A DNA stretch of 64,000 bases, taken from positions 28,330 to 92,329 of the forward strand of contig NZ_NTGE01000026.1 of NCBI RefSeq assembly GCF_002291145.1. The letters are read 5' to 3'. The stretch is from Streptomyces sp. SA15 (GTDB lineage Bacteria; Actinomycetota; Actinomycetes; Streptomycetales; Streptomycetaceae). The first letter of the stretch is position 1; every line of letters starts with the position of its first letter. The notes beneath the pieces were generated by a model. That model was not told the DNA's origin and did not search any database. It saw nothing but the letters and a program-made list of their open reading frames with translations. Positions 16,786 to 26,241 of this stretch are shown one piece after another. A program made the position numbers and the translations under genes.

Positions 16786-18567
16786 ATGAACAACACCCAG
16801 GGCACCGGACTGACCCGGCGCACCGTCATCCAGGCCGCGGGCGCCGCCGCGGCGGCCTACTCCCTGCTCGGCACGGCCGCCGGCACCGCCGCCGCGGCGG
16901 ACGACAGACCGGAGGCCGCCGACCGGCTGGTCATCCACCCCGTCCCGGGCGCGCTGCCGATCAACACCACCTATGTCGTCAAGGCCCGTACACCCGGCGG
17001 CCAGTGGAAGCCGGTGCCCGTCCTGCGCGCCACCACGAAGACCATCAACGAGAAGACCGGCGGAGGCGTCATCCGCCCCACCTCGGTCGCCAACCTCGAC
17101 TTCACCGGCACCGTGGAAGTACAGGTCACCTGGTCCAAGGGCACCATCCCCTCCGCGCGCATCCGCCCGCTGTCGTACGACATCCAGCACGAGGTCAGCG
17201 GCGACACCATCACCTTCAGCCTGACCGAGCCGCGCAACCTCTCCATCGAGATCGACGGCGACATCTACGGCAACCTGCAACTGCACGCCAACCCCATCGA
17301 GATGACGCGGCCGGAGGAGGGCGACCCCGACGTCATCTACTTCGGCCCGGGCCTGCACACCCCCTCGGGCGGCGTGGTGAAGGTGCCCAGCGGCAAGACG
17401 GTGTACCTGGCCGGTGGCGCGGTGCTCAACGCCCGCGTGGAGTTCGTGGGCGTGGAGAACGCCCGCCTGCTCGGCCGGGGCATCATCTGGAACTCGGACG
17501 CCGCCACCCTGGTGTCGTTCTCCAAGAACATCGAGATCGACGGCATCCTCGCCCTCAACCCGAAGACCGGCTACTCCTGCACCATCGGCCAGTCCAAGCA
17601 GGTCACCGTCCGCAACCTGCACTCCTACAGCAGCGGCCAGTGGGGCGACGGCATCGACGTGTTCAGCAGCGAGGACGTCCTGATCGAGGGCGTCTGGATG
17701 CGCAACAGCGACGACTGCATCGCCATCTACGCCCACCGCTGGGACTGGTACGGCGACTGCCGCAACGTCACCGTTCGCAACTCCACCCTGTGGGCCGACG
17801 TCGCGCACCCGGTGAACATGGGCACCCACGGCAACCCGGAGAAGCCGGAGACCATCGAGAACATCGTCTTCAGCAATATCGACGTCCTTCAGCACCGTGA
17901 GCCGCAGGTCCTCTACCAGGGCTGCTTCGCCCTCAACCCCGGCGACAGCAACCTCATCCGCAACATCCGCATCCAGGACGTCCGCGTGGAGGATTTCACC
18001 TGGGGCCAGCTGTTCAACATGCGGGTCATGGCCAACCGGTACAACGCCTCGCCCGGCCGGGGTATCGAGGACGTGTACGTGCGGAACCTGTCGTACGACG
18101 GCACGAAAGCCAACATGGCGATCCTGACCGGCTACGACGCCGACCGCCCCATCAAGAACCTCACCTTCCAGAACCTGGCGATCAACGGCACGGTCGTCCA
18201 CGACAAGATGCGCAAGCCCGGCTGGTACCTGACGACCGACATGGTGCCGGCGTTCGCCAACGAGCACGTGAAGAACCTCCGCTTCCTCGACGCGGCCACC
18301 GCGGCCTCCACGGCCACGCCCGAGATCACCAGCGCCGGCACGGCGACGGCCGTCAAGCAGCAGGTCTTCAACTACCTGATCACCGCAAGCGCGCTGCCGA
18401 CCTCGTTCGGCGCCGAGGAACTGCCCAAGGGCCTGACGATCGACGAGAAGACCGGCCTCATCTCCGGTATCCCGCAGGTCCCCGGCACCTACACGGTCAC
18501 CGTCAAGGCCACCAACACCGCCGCTACGGCGACCCAGTCCGTCACCCTCACCGTGCAGAACGCGTAA
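16786..18567 (+). CDS. Exported GH28-like right-handed beta-helix hydrolase with Ig-like domain
   Basis: The ATG at 16786 is preceded by AAGGA; a TTG two codons upstream is less likely. The protein has 593 residues. The Tat-type leader is LTRRTVIQAAGAAAAAYSLL. A parallel beta-helix occupies roughly 150-480. Motifs resemble the polygalacturonase active site: GDGIDVF for NTD, NSDDCIAIY for the D-D pair, NMGTHGN for G-H-G and FNMRVMANR for R-x-K. A putative-Ig (He_PIG) domain, LPKGLTIDEKTGLISGIPQVPG, closes the protein. It likely cleaves an acidic or decorated glycan outside the cell. Lineage within GH28 and near relatives (GH49-like) is uncertain. Confidence 0.82.
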   Translation: MNNTQGTGLTRRTVIQAAGAAAAAYSLLGTAAGTAAAADDRPEAADRLVIHPVPGALPINTTYVVKARTPGGQWKPVPVLRATTKTINEKTGGGVIRPTSVANLDFTGTVEVQVTWSKGTIPSARIRPLSYDIQHEVSGDTITFSLTEPRNLSIEIDGDIYGNLQLHANPIEMTRPEEGDPDVIYFGPGLHTPSGGVVKVPSGKTVYLAGGAVLNARVEFVGVENARLLGRGIIWNSDAATLVSFSKNIEIDGILALNPKTGYSCTIGQSKQVTVRNLHSYSSGQWGDGIDVFSSEDVLIEGVWMRNSDDCIAIYAHRWDWYGDCRNVTVRNSTLWADVAHPVNMGTHGNPEKPETIENIVFSNIDVLQHREPQVLYQGCFALNPGDSNLIRNIRIQDVRVEDFTWGQLFNMRVMANRYNASPGRGIEDVYVRNLSYDGTKANMAILTGYDADRPIKNLTFQNLAINGTVVHDKMRKPGWYLTTDMVPAFANEHVKNLRFLDAATAASTATPEITSAGTATAVKQQVFNYLITASALPTSFGAEELPKGLTIDEKTGLISGIPQVPGTYTVTVKATNTAATATQSVTLTVQNA

Positions 18568-18581
18568 GCCAGGAGTCATCC

Positions 18582-21500
18582 GTGCAATCCCTCAGCCGAC
18601 GGACGTTCCTCGGCGCCGCCGGGCTCGCGGGCGTGGCCGCGGGCGGACTGCTGTCCGCCGTCGCCTCGCCCGCCTGGGCCCAGGCCGCCGAGCAGGCGTA
18701 CGCCTTCGCCCACCCCGGGCTCCTCCACTCCCGCGCCGACCTGGAGCGGATGCGCTCCGCCGTCGCGGACGGGAGCAACCCGATCGCCACCGGATTCGCG
18801 GCCCTGGCCGCCGACTTCCGCTCCCAGCACACCTACGCCGTCCGCAACACCGGACAGATCCGCACCTGGGGCCGCGGCCCCACCGACAACACCAGCCAGG
18901 CCGTCACCGACGCGGCCGCCGCCTACCAGAACGCCCTGATGTGGGCGATCACCGGCGACGTCCGCCACGCCGACAAGGCCCGCGACATCCTCGACGTCTG
19001 GGCGGCCTCCCTCACCGGCATCACCGGCGCCGACGGCCAGCTCGGCGCCGGGATCCAGGGCTTCAAGTTCGTCAACGCCGCCGAGATCCTGCGGCACTCC
19101 GGATACGACGGCTGGTCCGCGGAATCCATCAGCCGCTGCGAGCGCTCCTTCACCGACGTCTGGTACCCGGCCCTGTCCGGCTACTGCCTGTACGCCAACG
19201 GCAACTGGGACATCGCCGCGCTGCGCACCATCCTCGCCATCGCCGTCTTCTGCGACCACCCCGTGATGTTCGAGGACGCCCTGCGGTTCGCGGCCACCGG
19301 CGCTGGCAACGGCTCCGTGCTGCACCGCATCGTCACCCCCGCCGGCCAGGGCCAGGAGTCCGGCCGCGACCAGGCCCACGAACAGCTCGCCGTCGGCCTG
19401 CTCGCCGACGCGGCCGAGGTCGCCTGGCAGCAGGGCGTCGACCTGTACGGCTTCGCCGAGAGCCGGATCCTCGCCAACTTCGAGTACTTCGCCCGCTACA
19501 ACCTCGGCGACGACTCGGTTCCGTTCACCCCCGACCTCGACCGCACCGGCAAATACGTCAAGACGGCCGTCTCCGACCGGCAGCGCGGGGCGTTCCGGCC
19601 GGTGTGGGAGATGGGGTACGCGCACTACGCGGGCCGCCTCGGCATCTCCGCGCCGTACACCGAGAAGGCCGTCTTCCGGGGCCCGAACGGCACCCGTGTG
19701 ACCGAGGGCTACCACGAGGACCACCCCGGCTGGGGCACCCTCACCTACGCCGGTACGAAGGCCGCCGCGCCGGGCGCGCCGACGGCACCCGCGGGCATCA
19801 CGGCGACCGGCGCCGACCGGGCGATCACCGTGTCCTGGCTGCCGACCGCCTGGGCGAGCGGCTACACCGTACGCCGGGCCACCAGCCCCGACGGGCCGTA
19901 CGAGACCGTCGCCTCCGGCGTCGGAAAGCCGACGTACACCGACCGCGGCGTCCGCGCGGGCCGCGCCTACTACTACACCGTCAGCGCCGCCAACTCCCAT
20001 GGGAAGAGCCGCGGTTCGGCCTGGGCGTCCGCGGCCGCCGGGCTCCCCGCGCCCTGGTCGACCCGGGACATCGGGGACGTGAGGATCCCCGGCTCGGCCG
20101 TGTTCGACGGCGAGCGGTTCGTGCTGGAGGCCTCCGGCACCGCCGACACCTACCGCATGGCGTATCTGCCGCTGCCCGGCGACGGCACGGTCACCGCGCG
20201 GATCGTGTTCCCGCTCAGCTCGCAGTACTCCAAGATCGGCGTCACCGTGCGGGCGGGCCTGGACGCGGACGCGGCACATGCCGCCATGCTGATCCAGGGG
20301 CTGCCGCTGCACACCTGGAGCGGGGTGTGGACCGTACGTCCGAAGGCCGGCGCGTCCGTGTCCGCGACCGGCAGTACACCGGTGCCGCCCTCCCAGCAGC
20401 AGGCGATCACCACGTCCGCCGCCTTCCCGATCTCCAGCCTCGGGACGCTGCCGGAGTCGGCCACGCCGCTCCAGGCGCCGTACGTCGAGGGCGCGGGCGA
20501 CGGCTACCGGCTGCGCGAGCCGTACTGGGTGCGGGTGACCCGCAAGGGTCGGTCGTGTACGGGGGAGATCTCGGCAGACGGTATGCAGTGGACCGTAGTC
20601 GGTACGACCGAGGTCGACGGTATGGGGCGTACCGTATACGCCGGTCTCGTCCTCACCTCCTGCCTCGGCGTGGACGCGGAGTACGCCGAGACCGGCACCG
20701 GCGCCTTCGACAACGTCACCGTGACCTCCACGACCGGCGAGGTCTGGTCCGTGCCCCGCCCCGCCCACACCGCGGCCGGGCTGAGCGCGGCCACCGGCGC
20801 CGACGCCGTCGAACTGGCCTGGACCGACCCCGACCCGGCCGCCCGCTACACCGTGCTGCGCGCCGAGAGCGCGGACGGCCCCTACCGCCCCCTCGCCATG
20901 GAGGTCGGCCCGGTCGGCTTCGGCACCCGCATCCGGTACACCGACGCCACCGGCACGCCCGGCACGACGTACCACTACGCCGTCGCCAAGACGAACGCGG
21001 GCGGCAAGGGCCCGCGCTCGGCACCCGCCTCGGCCGCCATGCCGAAGCCCTCCGTCCCCGAACTCACCTCCGCCGCCACGGCGTTCGCGAACAAGGGCGC
21101 CGAGTTCCGGCACGTGCTGCGAGCCGCGCACGAGCCCGTCCGCTTCACCGCCCAGGGCCTGCCCGACGGCCTGCACGTCGGCCCGCGCACCGGCCTGATC
21201 TCCGGAACACCCACCGAGACCGGCGAGTTCACCGTCACGACCACCGCGGGCAACGCCGCCGGAGCCGCCACCGGCACCCTCACCCTCACGGTCGGCACCC
21301 CGCCGCCCGAGCCCTGGACGTACGGCGACCTCGGCGACGTGGTCCTCGACGACCGCGCCTTCGCCACCTTCGGCGTGGCCGTCGTCCGCACCCCCGGCAG
21401 CACCTCCCACGAGGACGGGACCTTCGTGGTACGGGGCGCCGGGACCGACCTCACCGTCAACAACCAGGGAATGACCGGCCAGTTCGTACGGCGGCCCGTC

Positions 21501-21911
21501 ACCGGCGACTGCCAGGTCACCGCCCGGCTGGTCTCCCGTACCGGTGCGAGCGGCGACCGGGTGGGCCTGCTCATGGCCAAGTCCCTGTCGCCGTTCGACC
21601 AGGCGGCCGGTGCGATCGTCACCGGCGGCACCAGCGCCCAGCTCATGCTGCGCACCGCCGTGGCCGGACGATCCGCCTTCACGGGCAACGGGGCGGTCAC
21701 CGCCCCCTGCCTGCTGCGGCTGAAGCGCACCGGGACGCGCTTCACCGCGTACGCCTCCACCGATGACGGCGTCAGCTGGACCCCCCTCGCCGAGGGAGAG
21801 ATCCCCGGCTTCGGCGACGCCCCCTACTACGTGGGCCTCGTGGTCTGCTCCCGCAGCCCCCTGGTCCGCAGCACCACCGAGTTCGACGAGGTGAGCATCA
21901 CTCCCATGTAA
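18582..21911 (+). CDS. Large exported alginate-lyase-family protein with FN3, Ig-like and sandwich modules
   Basis: The GTG start follows AGGAG, giving 1109 residues. The Tat leader is SRRTFLGAAGLAGVAAGG. The lyase-type (alpha/alpha)-toroid (Alginate_lyase, PF05426; PL5/PL38/PL39-like) spans about 40-390, including AYQNALMWAITGD, YANGNWDIAALRT and QGQESGRDQAHEQL. It is followed by FN3 (about 405-490), a DUF1349-like beta-sandwich (490-720), FN3 (730-820), He_PIG (825-905) and a second sandwich (905-1109). The N-terminal domain is a paralog of the next gene's product. The gene sits 14 bp after the GH28-like gene. I infer secreted cleavage of a uronate-containing polymer; the substrate is unknown. 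Confidence 0.82.
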   Translation: MQSLSRRTFLGAAGLAGVAAGGLLSAVASPAWAQAAEQAYAFAHPGLLHSRADLERMRSAVADGSNPIATGFAALAADFRSQHTYAVRNTGQIRTWGRGPTDNTSQAVTDAAAAYQNALMWAITGDVRHADKARDILDVWAASLTGITGADGQLGAGIQGFKFVNAAEILRHSGYDGWSAESISRCERSFTDVWYPALSGYCLYANGNWDIAALRTILAIAVFCDHPVMFEDALRFAATGAGNGSVLHRIVTPAGQGQESGRDQAHEQLAVGLLADAAEVAWQQGVDLYGFAESRILANFEYFARYNLGDDSVPFTPDLDRTGKYVKTAVSDRQRGAFRPVWEMGYAHYAGRLGISAPYTEKAVFRGPNGTRVTEGYHEDHPGWGTLTYAGTKAAAPGAPTAPAGITATGADRAITVSWLPTAWASGYTVRRATSPDGPYETVASGVGKPTYTDRGVRAGRAYYYTVSAANSHGKSRGSAWASAAAGLPAPWSTRDIGDVRIPGSAVFDGERFVLEASGTADTYRMAYLPLPGDGTVTARIVFPLSSQYSKIGVTVRAGLDADAAHAAMLIQGLPLHTWSGVWTVRPKAGASVSATGSTPVPPSQQQAITTSAAFPISSLGTLPESATPLQAPYVEGAGDGYRLREPYWVRVTRKGRSCTGEISADGMQWTVVGTTEVDGMGRTVYAGLVLTSCLGVDAEYAETGTGAFDNVTVTSTTGEVWSVPRPAHTAAGLSAATGADAVELAWTDPDPAARYTVLRAESADGPYRPLAMEVGPVGFGTRIRYTDATGTPGTTYHYAVAKTNAGGKGPRSAPASAAMPKPSVPELTSAATAFANKGAEFRHVLRAAHEPVRFTAQGLPDGLHVGPRTGLISGTPTETGEFTVTTTAGNAAGAATGTLTLTVGTPPPEPWTYGDLGDVVLDDRAFATFGVAVVRTPGSTSHEDGTFVVRGAGTDLTVNNQGMTGQFVRRPVTGDCQVTARLVSRTGASGDRVGLLMAKSLSPFDQAAGAIVTGGTSAQLMLRTAVAGRSAFTGNGAVTAPCLLRLKRTGTRFTAYASTDDGVSWTPLAEGEIPGFGDAPYYVGLVVCSRSPLVRSTTEFDEVSITPM

Positions 21912-21938
21912 TCCGTCATGGATCGGAGCTGCACTGCA

Positions 21939-23180
21939 ATGAGCCGCACTTCCCCCCACCAGCACCTCCAGCACACCGAAGTGAGCCGCCGCGGTCTGCT
22001 GAAGACCGCCGGCGGCCTCACCGCCGCCCTCGCCGTCGGCGCCTCGGCCACCGCCCTCACGGGCGCGGCCGAGGCGGCGCCGGCCACCTTCACCCACCCC
22101 GGCATGCTGCACAACGCCGGCGACATCAACCGCGCCAAGGTCAGGGTCGCCGCGGGCGACGACCCCTGGCTGTCCGGCTGGAACCGGCTGACCGCCAACT
22201 CCCACTCCCGGTCCACCTGGACCGCCAACCCGCAAGAGACCATCATCCGCGGCGGCGACGGCCAGAACTACGGAATCCTCTACAACGACATCGCCGCCGC
22301 CTACCAGAACGCGCTGCGCTGGCAGGTGGGTGGCACCCGCGACAACGCCGACTGCGCCGTGCGGATCCTCAACGCCTGGTCGTCGAGGCTCACCACCATC
22401 ACCGGAAACGCCGACCGGTTCCTCGCCGCGGGGATCTACGGCTGGCAGTTCGCCAACGCGGCCGAACTCATGCGCGGATACGCCGGTTTCGACCTCGGCC
22501 GGTTCCAGAACATGATGCGCAACGTCTTCTACCCGCTCAACAACCAGTTCCTCACCCAGCACAACGGCGCCTGCATCACCAACTACTGGGCGAACTGGGA
22601 CCTGTGCAACATGGCGTCCGTCCTGGCCATCGGCATCCTGTGCGACGACGGCGCCAAGTACGACCAGGCCGTGAACTACTTCAAGAACGGCGCGGGCAAC
22701 GGCGCCATCGGCAAGGCCGTACCGTTCCTGCACCCGGACAACCTCGGCCAGTGGCAGGAGTCCGGCCGGGACCAGGGCCACAGCATCATGGGCATGGGCC
22801 AGATGGGCGCGATCTGCGAGATGGCCTGGAATCAGGGCGAGGACCTGTACGGCTGGGACGGCAACCGGTTCATGAAGGCCGCTCAGTACGTCGCCAAGTA
22901 CAACCTCGGTGAGACCGTGCCCTTCACGAAGTACACCTGGGGAACCGGCGTCAACTGCGACTACCGGGAGCACACCGTCATCTCCGACATCGCGCGGGGC
23001 CAGGTCCGCCCGGTGTGGGCCATGCTCGACTCCCACTACCGGCGGCGCCGCAACCTGTCCGTCCCCTACCTCCAGCGCATCGCCGCGACGGTTTACCCGG
23101 AGGGAGGTGGCGGCGACTACGGCACCAACAGCGGCGGCTTCGACCAGCTGGGGTTCGGCACGCTGATGTACGCGAAGTGA
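21939..23180 (+). CDS. Exported single-domain alginate-lyase-family protein
   Basis: The ATG at 21939 (MSRTSPHQHLQ) has CGGAG about ten bases upstream. The ATG at 21918 lacks a ribosome site. The protein has 413 residues with a Tat leader EVSRRGLLKTAGGLTAALAVG. The single Alginate_lyase-type toroid contains AAAYQNALRWQVGG, FANAAELMRGYAG, NYWANWDLCN and QWQESGRDQGHSIMGMGQ. The last motif has the conserved His expected near the active site. It parallels the N-terminal 400 residues of the upstream protein, indicating tandem duplication. It closes the ABC/GH28/lyase operon. Confidence 0.85.
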   Translation: MSRTSPHQHLQHTEVSRRGLLKTAGGLTAALAVGASATALTGAAEAAPATFTHPGMLHNAGDINRAKVRVAAGDDPWLSGWNRLTANSHSRSTWTANPQETIIRGGDGQNYGILYNDIAAAYQNALRWQVGGTRDNADCAVRILNAWSSRLTTITGNADRFLAAGIYGWQFANAAELMRGYAGFDLGRFQNMMRNVFYPLNNQFLTQHNGACITNYWANWDLCNMASVLAIGILCDDGAKYDQAVNYFKNGAGNGAIGKAVPFLHPDNLGQWQESGRDQGHSIMGMGQMGAICEMAWNQGEDLYGWDGNRFMKAAQYVAKYNLGETVPFTKYTWGTGVNCDYREHTVISDIARGQVRPVWAMLDSHYRRRRNLSVPYLQRIAATVYPEGGGGDYGTNSGGFDQLGFGTLMYAK

Positions 23181-23331
23181 CTCGTGTACATGTCCGTGTA
23201 TACTGTGTACGCCCCGTGAGCACGTCGCCCGTATAGCCGCAAAACCGCGCTCGCGCGCCGGAATACCGAGCCACCCTGTGGTGCTCTGAAGTTCACGGTG
23301 CACGAGCGCGGCACGGGAGGCTGGTGGGCGT

Positions 23332-24951
23332 ATGACGGCAGCAGTCCAGGCAGAAGAACCTGTGGTCAGGACGCCGTACGGGGCCGTACGCGGCCGGTAC
23401 GAACACGGCGTCGCGGTGTTCCGGGGCATCCCGTACGCGGCCCCGCCCTTCGGCCCCCGACGGTTCAGGCCGCCCGAGCCGCCCGAACCCTGGGGCGGCG
23501 TGCGCGACGCGGGCGCCTTCGGGCCGACGCCGCCGAAACCGCCGTACTCCGAGGCCTTCGCGCAGTACCTGTCCGACCCGGTCGTGCCCGGTGACGACTG
23601 CCTCAATCTAAACGTGTGGACACCGGAGCCGGGCCCTGGGGCCCGGCTCCCGGTGCTCGTGTGGCTGCACGGCGGCGCCCTCACCCGCGGCTCCTCCGCC
23701 GTGCCCGTGTACGACGGGCACTCCTTCGCCCGCGACGGCGTCGTCCTCGTCTCGGTCAACTACCGACTGGGCGTGGAGGGCTACGGACTGTTCCCGGACG
23801 CCCCCGCCAACCTCGGCCTGCGCGACCAGCTCGCCGCCCTGAAGTGGGTGCACGAATCGATCGAGGCTTTCGGCGGCGACCCGGACCGGGTCACCCTCAG
23901 TGGCCAGTCCGCCGGGGCGATCAGCACAGGGGCCCTGCTGGCCGCACCGCAGGCCCAGGGGCTGTTCCGGCGCGCGGTCCTGCAGAGCGGGCCGCCCGAG
24001 GCGAGCGACCGTGACAAGGTACGGCGGATGGTGCGCCGTATGGCGACCCGGCTGAAGATCCCCGCCACCGCCGCCGCCTTCGCCGAGGTCGACCGGGACG
24101 TGCTGCTGCGCACCCAGGCCGAGGTGGGACGGCTCAGCAGCCCCGTGCTCGGCGGACCCGCCTTCGGGATCGTCGTCGACGGCGACCTCGTCCCGCGCGA
24201 CCCCCTGGAAGCCCTGGTCGAAGGTGACGCGGCGCGGCACGTCGAGCTCATGATGGGCTGGACCCGCGACGAGTACCGGCTGTGGCTGGTCCCGGGCGGC
24301 CTGCTGGAGCGCGTCGACCGGCTCGGTCCGGTCGCCCTGGCCGGCGCCATGGCCCGCTGCCATTGCGGCCACGAGGTGGTACGCGGCTACCGAGCCCTGC
24401 ACCCCGAGGCCGGCACCGCCGAGATCGTCGGCCAGATGGTCACCGACCACCTGCTGCGCATCCCGTTGCACCGCCTCGCCGAGGCCCGTCCCGACCCCGC
24501 GTACGTCTACGAGTTCGCCTGGCGCTCGCTGCTGCCCGACCTCGGCTCCTGCCACGCCCTGGAACTCGGCTTCGTCTTCGACACCGGCGAGGTCCCCGAG
24601 TCCGCCAAGCTGGCGGGCTGGGGCGCGCCGCAGGACCTCGCCGACGCGATGCACGGGGCCTGGGTGCGGTTCGCCGCCGACGGCGACCCCGGCTGGCAGC
24701 GGTGGGACGCCTCGCATCCGGTGCGGATCTTCGGCGACGGTGCACCGCATACGGTATACGGTCCACGGGATCGTGAATTCGCGGTCTGGACGGCGGACGC
24801 GGCCGCCCGGGAGGCCGAGGCGGTGGTGGGCGGGCCCGCGGACGGCGTGGCCGCGGACGGCGTGACCGCGGACGGTGTGCCCGCCCGGAGCGTGGAGCTG
24901 CGGTCGGTGGTACGACGGCTGCGGCTGCCCGGCTCGGTCCGCCGCACCTGA
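23332..24951 (+). CDS. Type B carboxylesterase family protein
   Basis: The 539-residue protein has no signal peptide. Family motifs are [16 protein letters not shown] at about 30-45, DDCLNLNVW at 88-96, WLHGGAL with the oxyanion hole near 113, and the nucleophile elbow GQSAG with Ser193. A late His is expected in the [11 protein letters not shown] region (about 404). The tail has a 15-bp DNA repeat coding ADGV(A/T)ADGV. It lies 150 bp after the lyase gene on the same strand and next to the LacI paralog. It could remove acyl groups from imported sugars, but type B esterases are broad and this is inference. Confidence 0.85.
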   Translation: MTAAVQAEEPVVRTPYGAVRGRYEHGVAVFRGIPYAAPPFGPRRFRPPEPPEPWGGVRDAGAFGPTPPKPPYSEAFAQYLSDPVVPGDDCLNLNVWTPEPGPGARLPVLVWLHGGALTRGSSAVPVYDGHSFARDGVVLVSVNYRLGVEGYGLFPDAPANLGLRDQLAALKWVHESIEAFGGDPDRVTLSGQSAGAISTGALLAAPQAQGLFRRAVLQSGPPEASDRDKVRRMVRRMATRLKIPATAAAFAEVDRDVLLRTQAEVGRLSSPVLGGPAFGIVVDGDLVPRDPLEALVEGDAARHVELMMGWTRDEYRLWLVPGGLLERVDRLGPVALAGAMARCHCGHEVVRGYRALHPEAGTAEIVGQMVTDHLLRIPLHRLAEARPDPAYVYEFAWRSLLPDLGSCHALELGFVFDTGEVPESAKLAGWGAPQDLADAMHGAWVRFAADGDPGWQRWDASHPVRIFGDGAPHTVYGPRDREFAVWTADAAAREAEAVVGGPADGVAADGVTADGVPARSVELRSVVRRLRLPGSVRRT

Positions 24952-24973
24952 CCCGAGTCGGTGCCGGAGCAGG

Positions 24974-26029
24974 TCAGGAACCGGTTGCCGTCACCGAGTC
25001 GCGCACCACCACGTGCGTCCCCAGCAGCAGATGCTCGTCCGGGGCCTCGGACGTGCGGCCCAGCGCGGTACGCACCGCGAGGCGGCCCAGCTCCTCATAG
25101 GGCACGTGGACCGTGGTCAGGGCCGGGTGCAGGTCGCGGGCGAACGGGATGTCGTCGTACCCGGCCAGCGAGACGTCGCCCGGCACGTCCAGGCCCGCCT
25201 CGTGCAGGGCGGTCAGGGCGCCGGCCGCGACCATGTCGGTGGCGGCCACCACCGCCGTGAACTCCAGCCCGTTCTTCAGCGTCTCCCGCATCAGTCGGTG
25301 ACCGGCGTCCCGGGTGAAGTCGCCGTGCAGCAGCAGCGCCGGATCGGGTTCCAGACCACGGGCGCGGTGGGCGGCCAGATAGCCGCGCTCGCGGCCCTGC
25401 GCCGTGGTGTGGTCCGGCGCGCCCCCGAGGAAGAGGATCCGCCGGTGGCCCTGTGCGAGGACGTGGGCGACCAGGGCGTAGGCGCCGCCTTCGTTGTCGT
25501 ACTCGATGACCGTCACCGGCGCCCCGGGGCCCAGCGGCGGGCGGCCGCACAGCACCAGACGGGAGCCGGCCGACGCCAGCGAGTCAGCCATACGGCGGGT
25601 GCGTTCTCGGTACTCGGGTGTGTCGGCGGTGCCGCCGACCAGGATCACGGCGGCCGCCCGCTGGGAGCGCATCATCTCCACGAACTCCAGCTCGTGCCGC
25701 ACATCGCCCTCCGTACTGCACACCAGGCACAGATGGCCGAGCCGCGTCGCCTCGCGCTCCACGCCGTGCGCCATGAGCGCGAACGACGGACCGGTGATGT
25801 CCTCAAGCACGAACGCCAGCGTGGGCGTGCCGACCCCCGCGACCGCCTTGGCGCGCGCGTCGGCGACGTAGTCCAGGTCGCGGACCGCCCGCATCACCCG
25901 CGCGCGGGTCGCCGAACTCACCGGATAGACCCCGCCGAGCACCCGCGACACCGTCGATGCGGACACCCCCGCGCGGGCCGCCACATCCCGGATCGTGCTC
26001 CGGCTCGCGTCCTCGCTCTTCCTCGTCAT
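24974..26029 (-). CDS. LacI-family transcriptional regulator (polysaccharide locus, right border)
   Basis: The 351-residue protein has its HTH at about 12-38 (TIRDVAARAGVSASTVSRVLGGVYPVS). The effector domain has AVVAATDMVAAGALTALHEAG and SLAGYDDIPFARDLHPALTTVHVPYEELG. It is closely related in layout and sequence to the regulator at 10704-11792, and is convergent with the esterase gene. A site AACCGGTTCCCG 67 bp upstream of its start is repeated in the big divergent promoter near 13.2 kb, which supports autoregulation plus control of the ABC/lyase operon. Confidence 0.9.
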   Translation of the reverse strand: MTRKSEDASRSTIRDVAARAGVSASTVSRVLGGVYPVSSATRARVMRAVRDLDYVADARAKAVAGVGTPTLAFVLEDITGPSFALMAHGVEREATRLGHLCLVCSTEGDVRHELEFVEMMRSQRAAAVILVGGTADTPEYRERTRRMADSLASAGSRLVLCGRPPLGPGAPVTVIEYDNEGGAYALVAHVLAQGHRRILFLGGAPDHTTAQGRERGYLAAHRARGLEPDPALLLHGDFTRDAGHRLMRETLKNGLEFTAVVAATDMVAAGALTALHEAGLDVPGDVSLAGYDDIPFARDLHPALTTVHVPYEELGRLAVRTALGRTSEAPDEHLLLGTHVVVRDSVTATGS

Positions 26030-26093
26030 GCCTGCCTCGTCCCTCTCCCCGGGCGTCGTCGCCCACCCCTCGGGAACTGCGGCAACATGGATG

Positions 26094-26107
26094 GAAACCG
26101 GTTCCCG
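26094..26107. promoter_or_regulatory. LacI-type operator candidate upstream of the right-border LacI gene
   Basis: GAAACCGGTTCCCG contains the palindrome AACCGGTT centred on CG. The 12-mer AACCGGTTCCCG is identical to 13205-13216 in the promoter of the ABC/lyase operon. Confidence 0.55.
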
Positions 26108-26155
26108 AACGGAGGCTAGCAGCGGGAGCGGCCAACTGGCAGGAGTTGTGCGGGC

Positions 26156-26236
26156 GTCAGTCGTCAGTCTTCAGTTGTCGATCTTCAGTAGTCGGTAGTC
26201 GGTCTTCAGTAGTCGGTCGGCGGTCGTCAGCGGTCG
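26156..26236. repeat. Degenerate CAGT/GTCGGT repeat tract
   Basis: The DNA reads GTCAGTCGTCAGTCTTCAGT and continues with further near-copies of CTTCAGTAGTCGGT up to the stop of the methyltransferase gene. Two copies of GTCTTCAGT and two of TTCAGTAGTCGGT are clear. It lies between two minus-strand genes and may be slippage-generated filler. No protein-coding role is evident. Confidence 0.5.
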
Positions 26237-26241
26237 TGGAC

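Noticed and set aside
23181..23230. GTGTACATG / GTGTATAC / GTGTACGCC near-repeats after the second lyase gene
   Set aside because: Short and irregular with no clear dyad; not enough to call an operator or terminator.
18576..23759. Very long minus-strand open frame of 1727 residues opposite the lyase genes
   Set aside because: It mirrors the codon-position bias of the plus-strand lyase genes, is rich in Gly/Val/Arg/His typical of antisense frames in GC-rich DNA, and has no domains.
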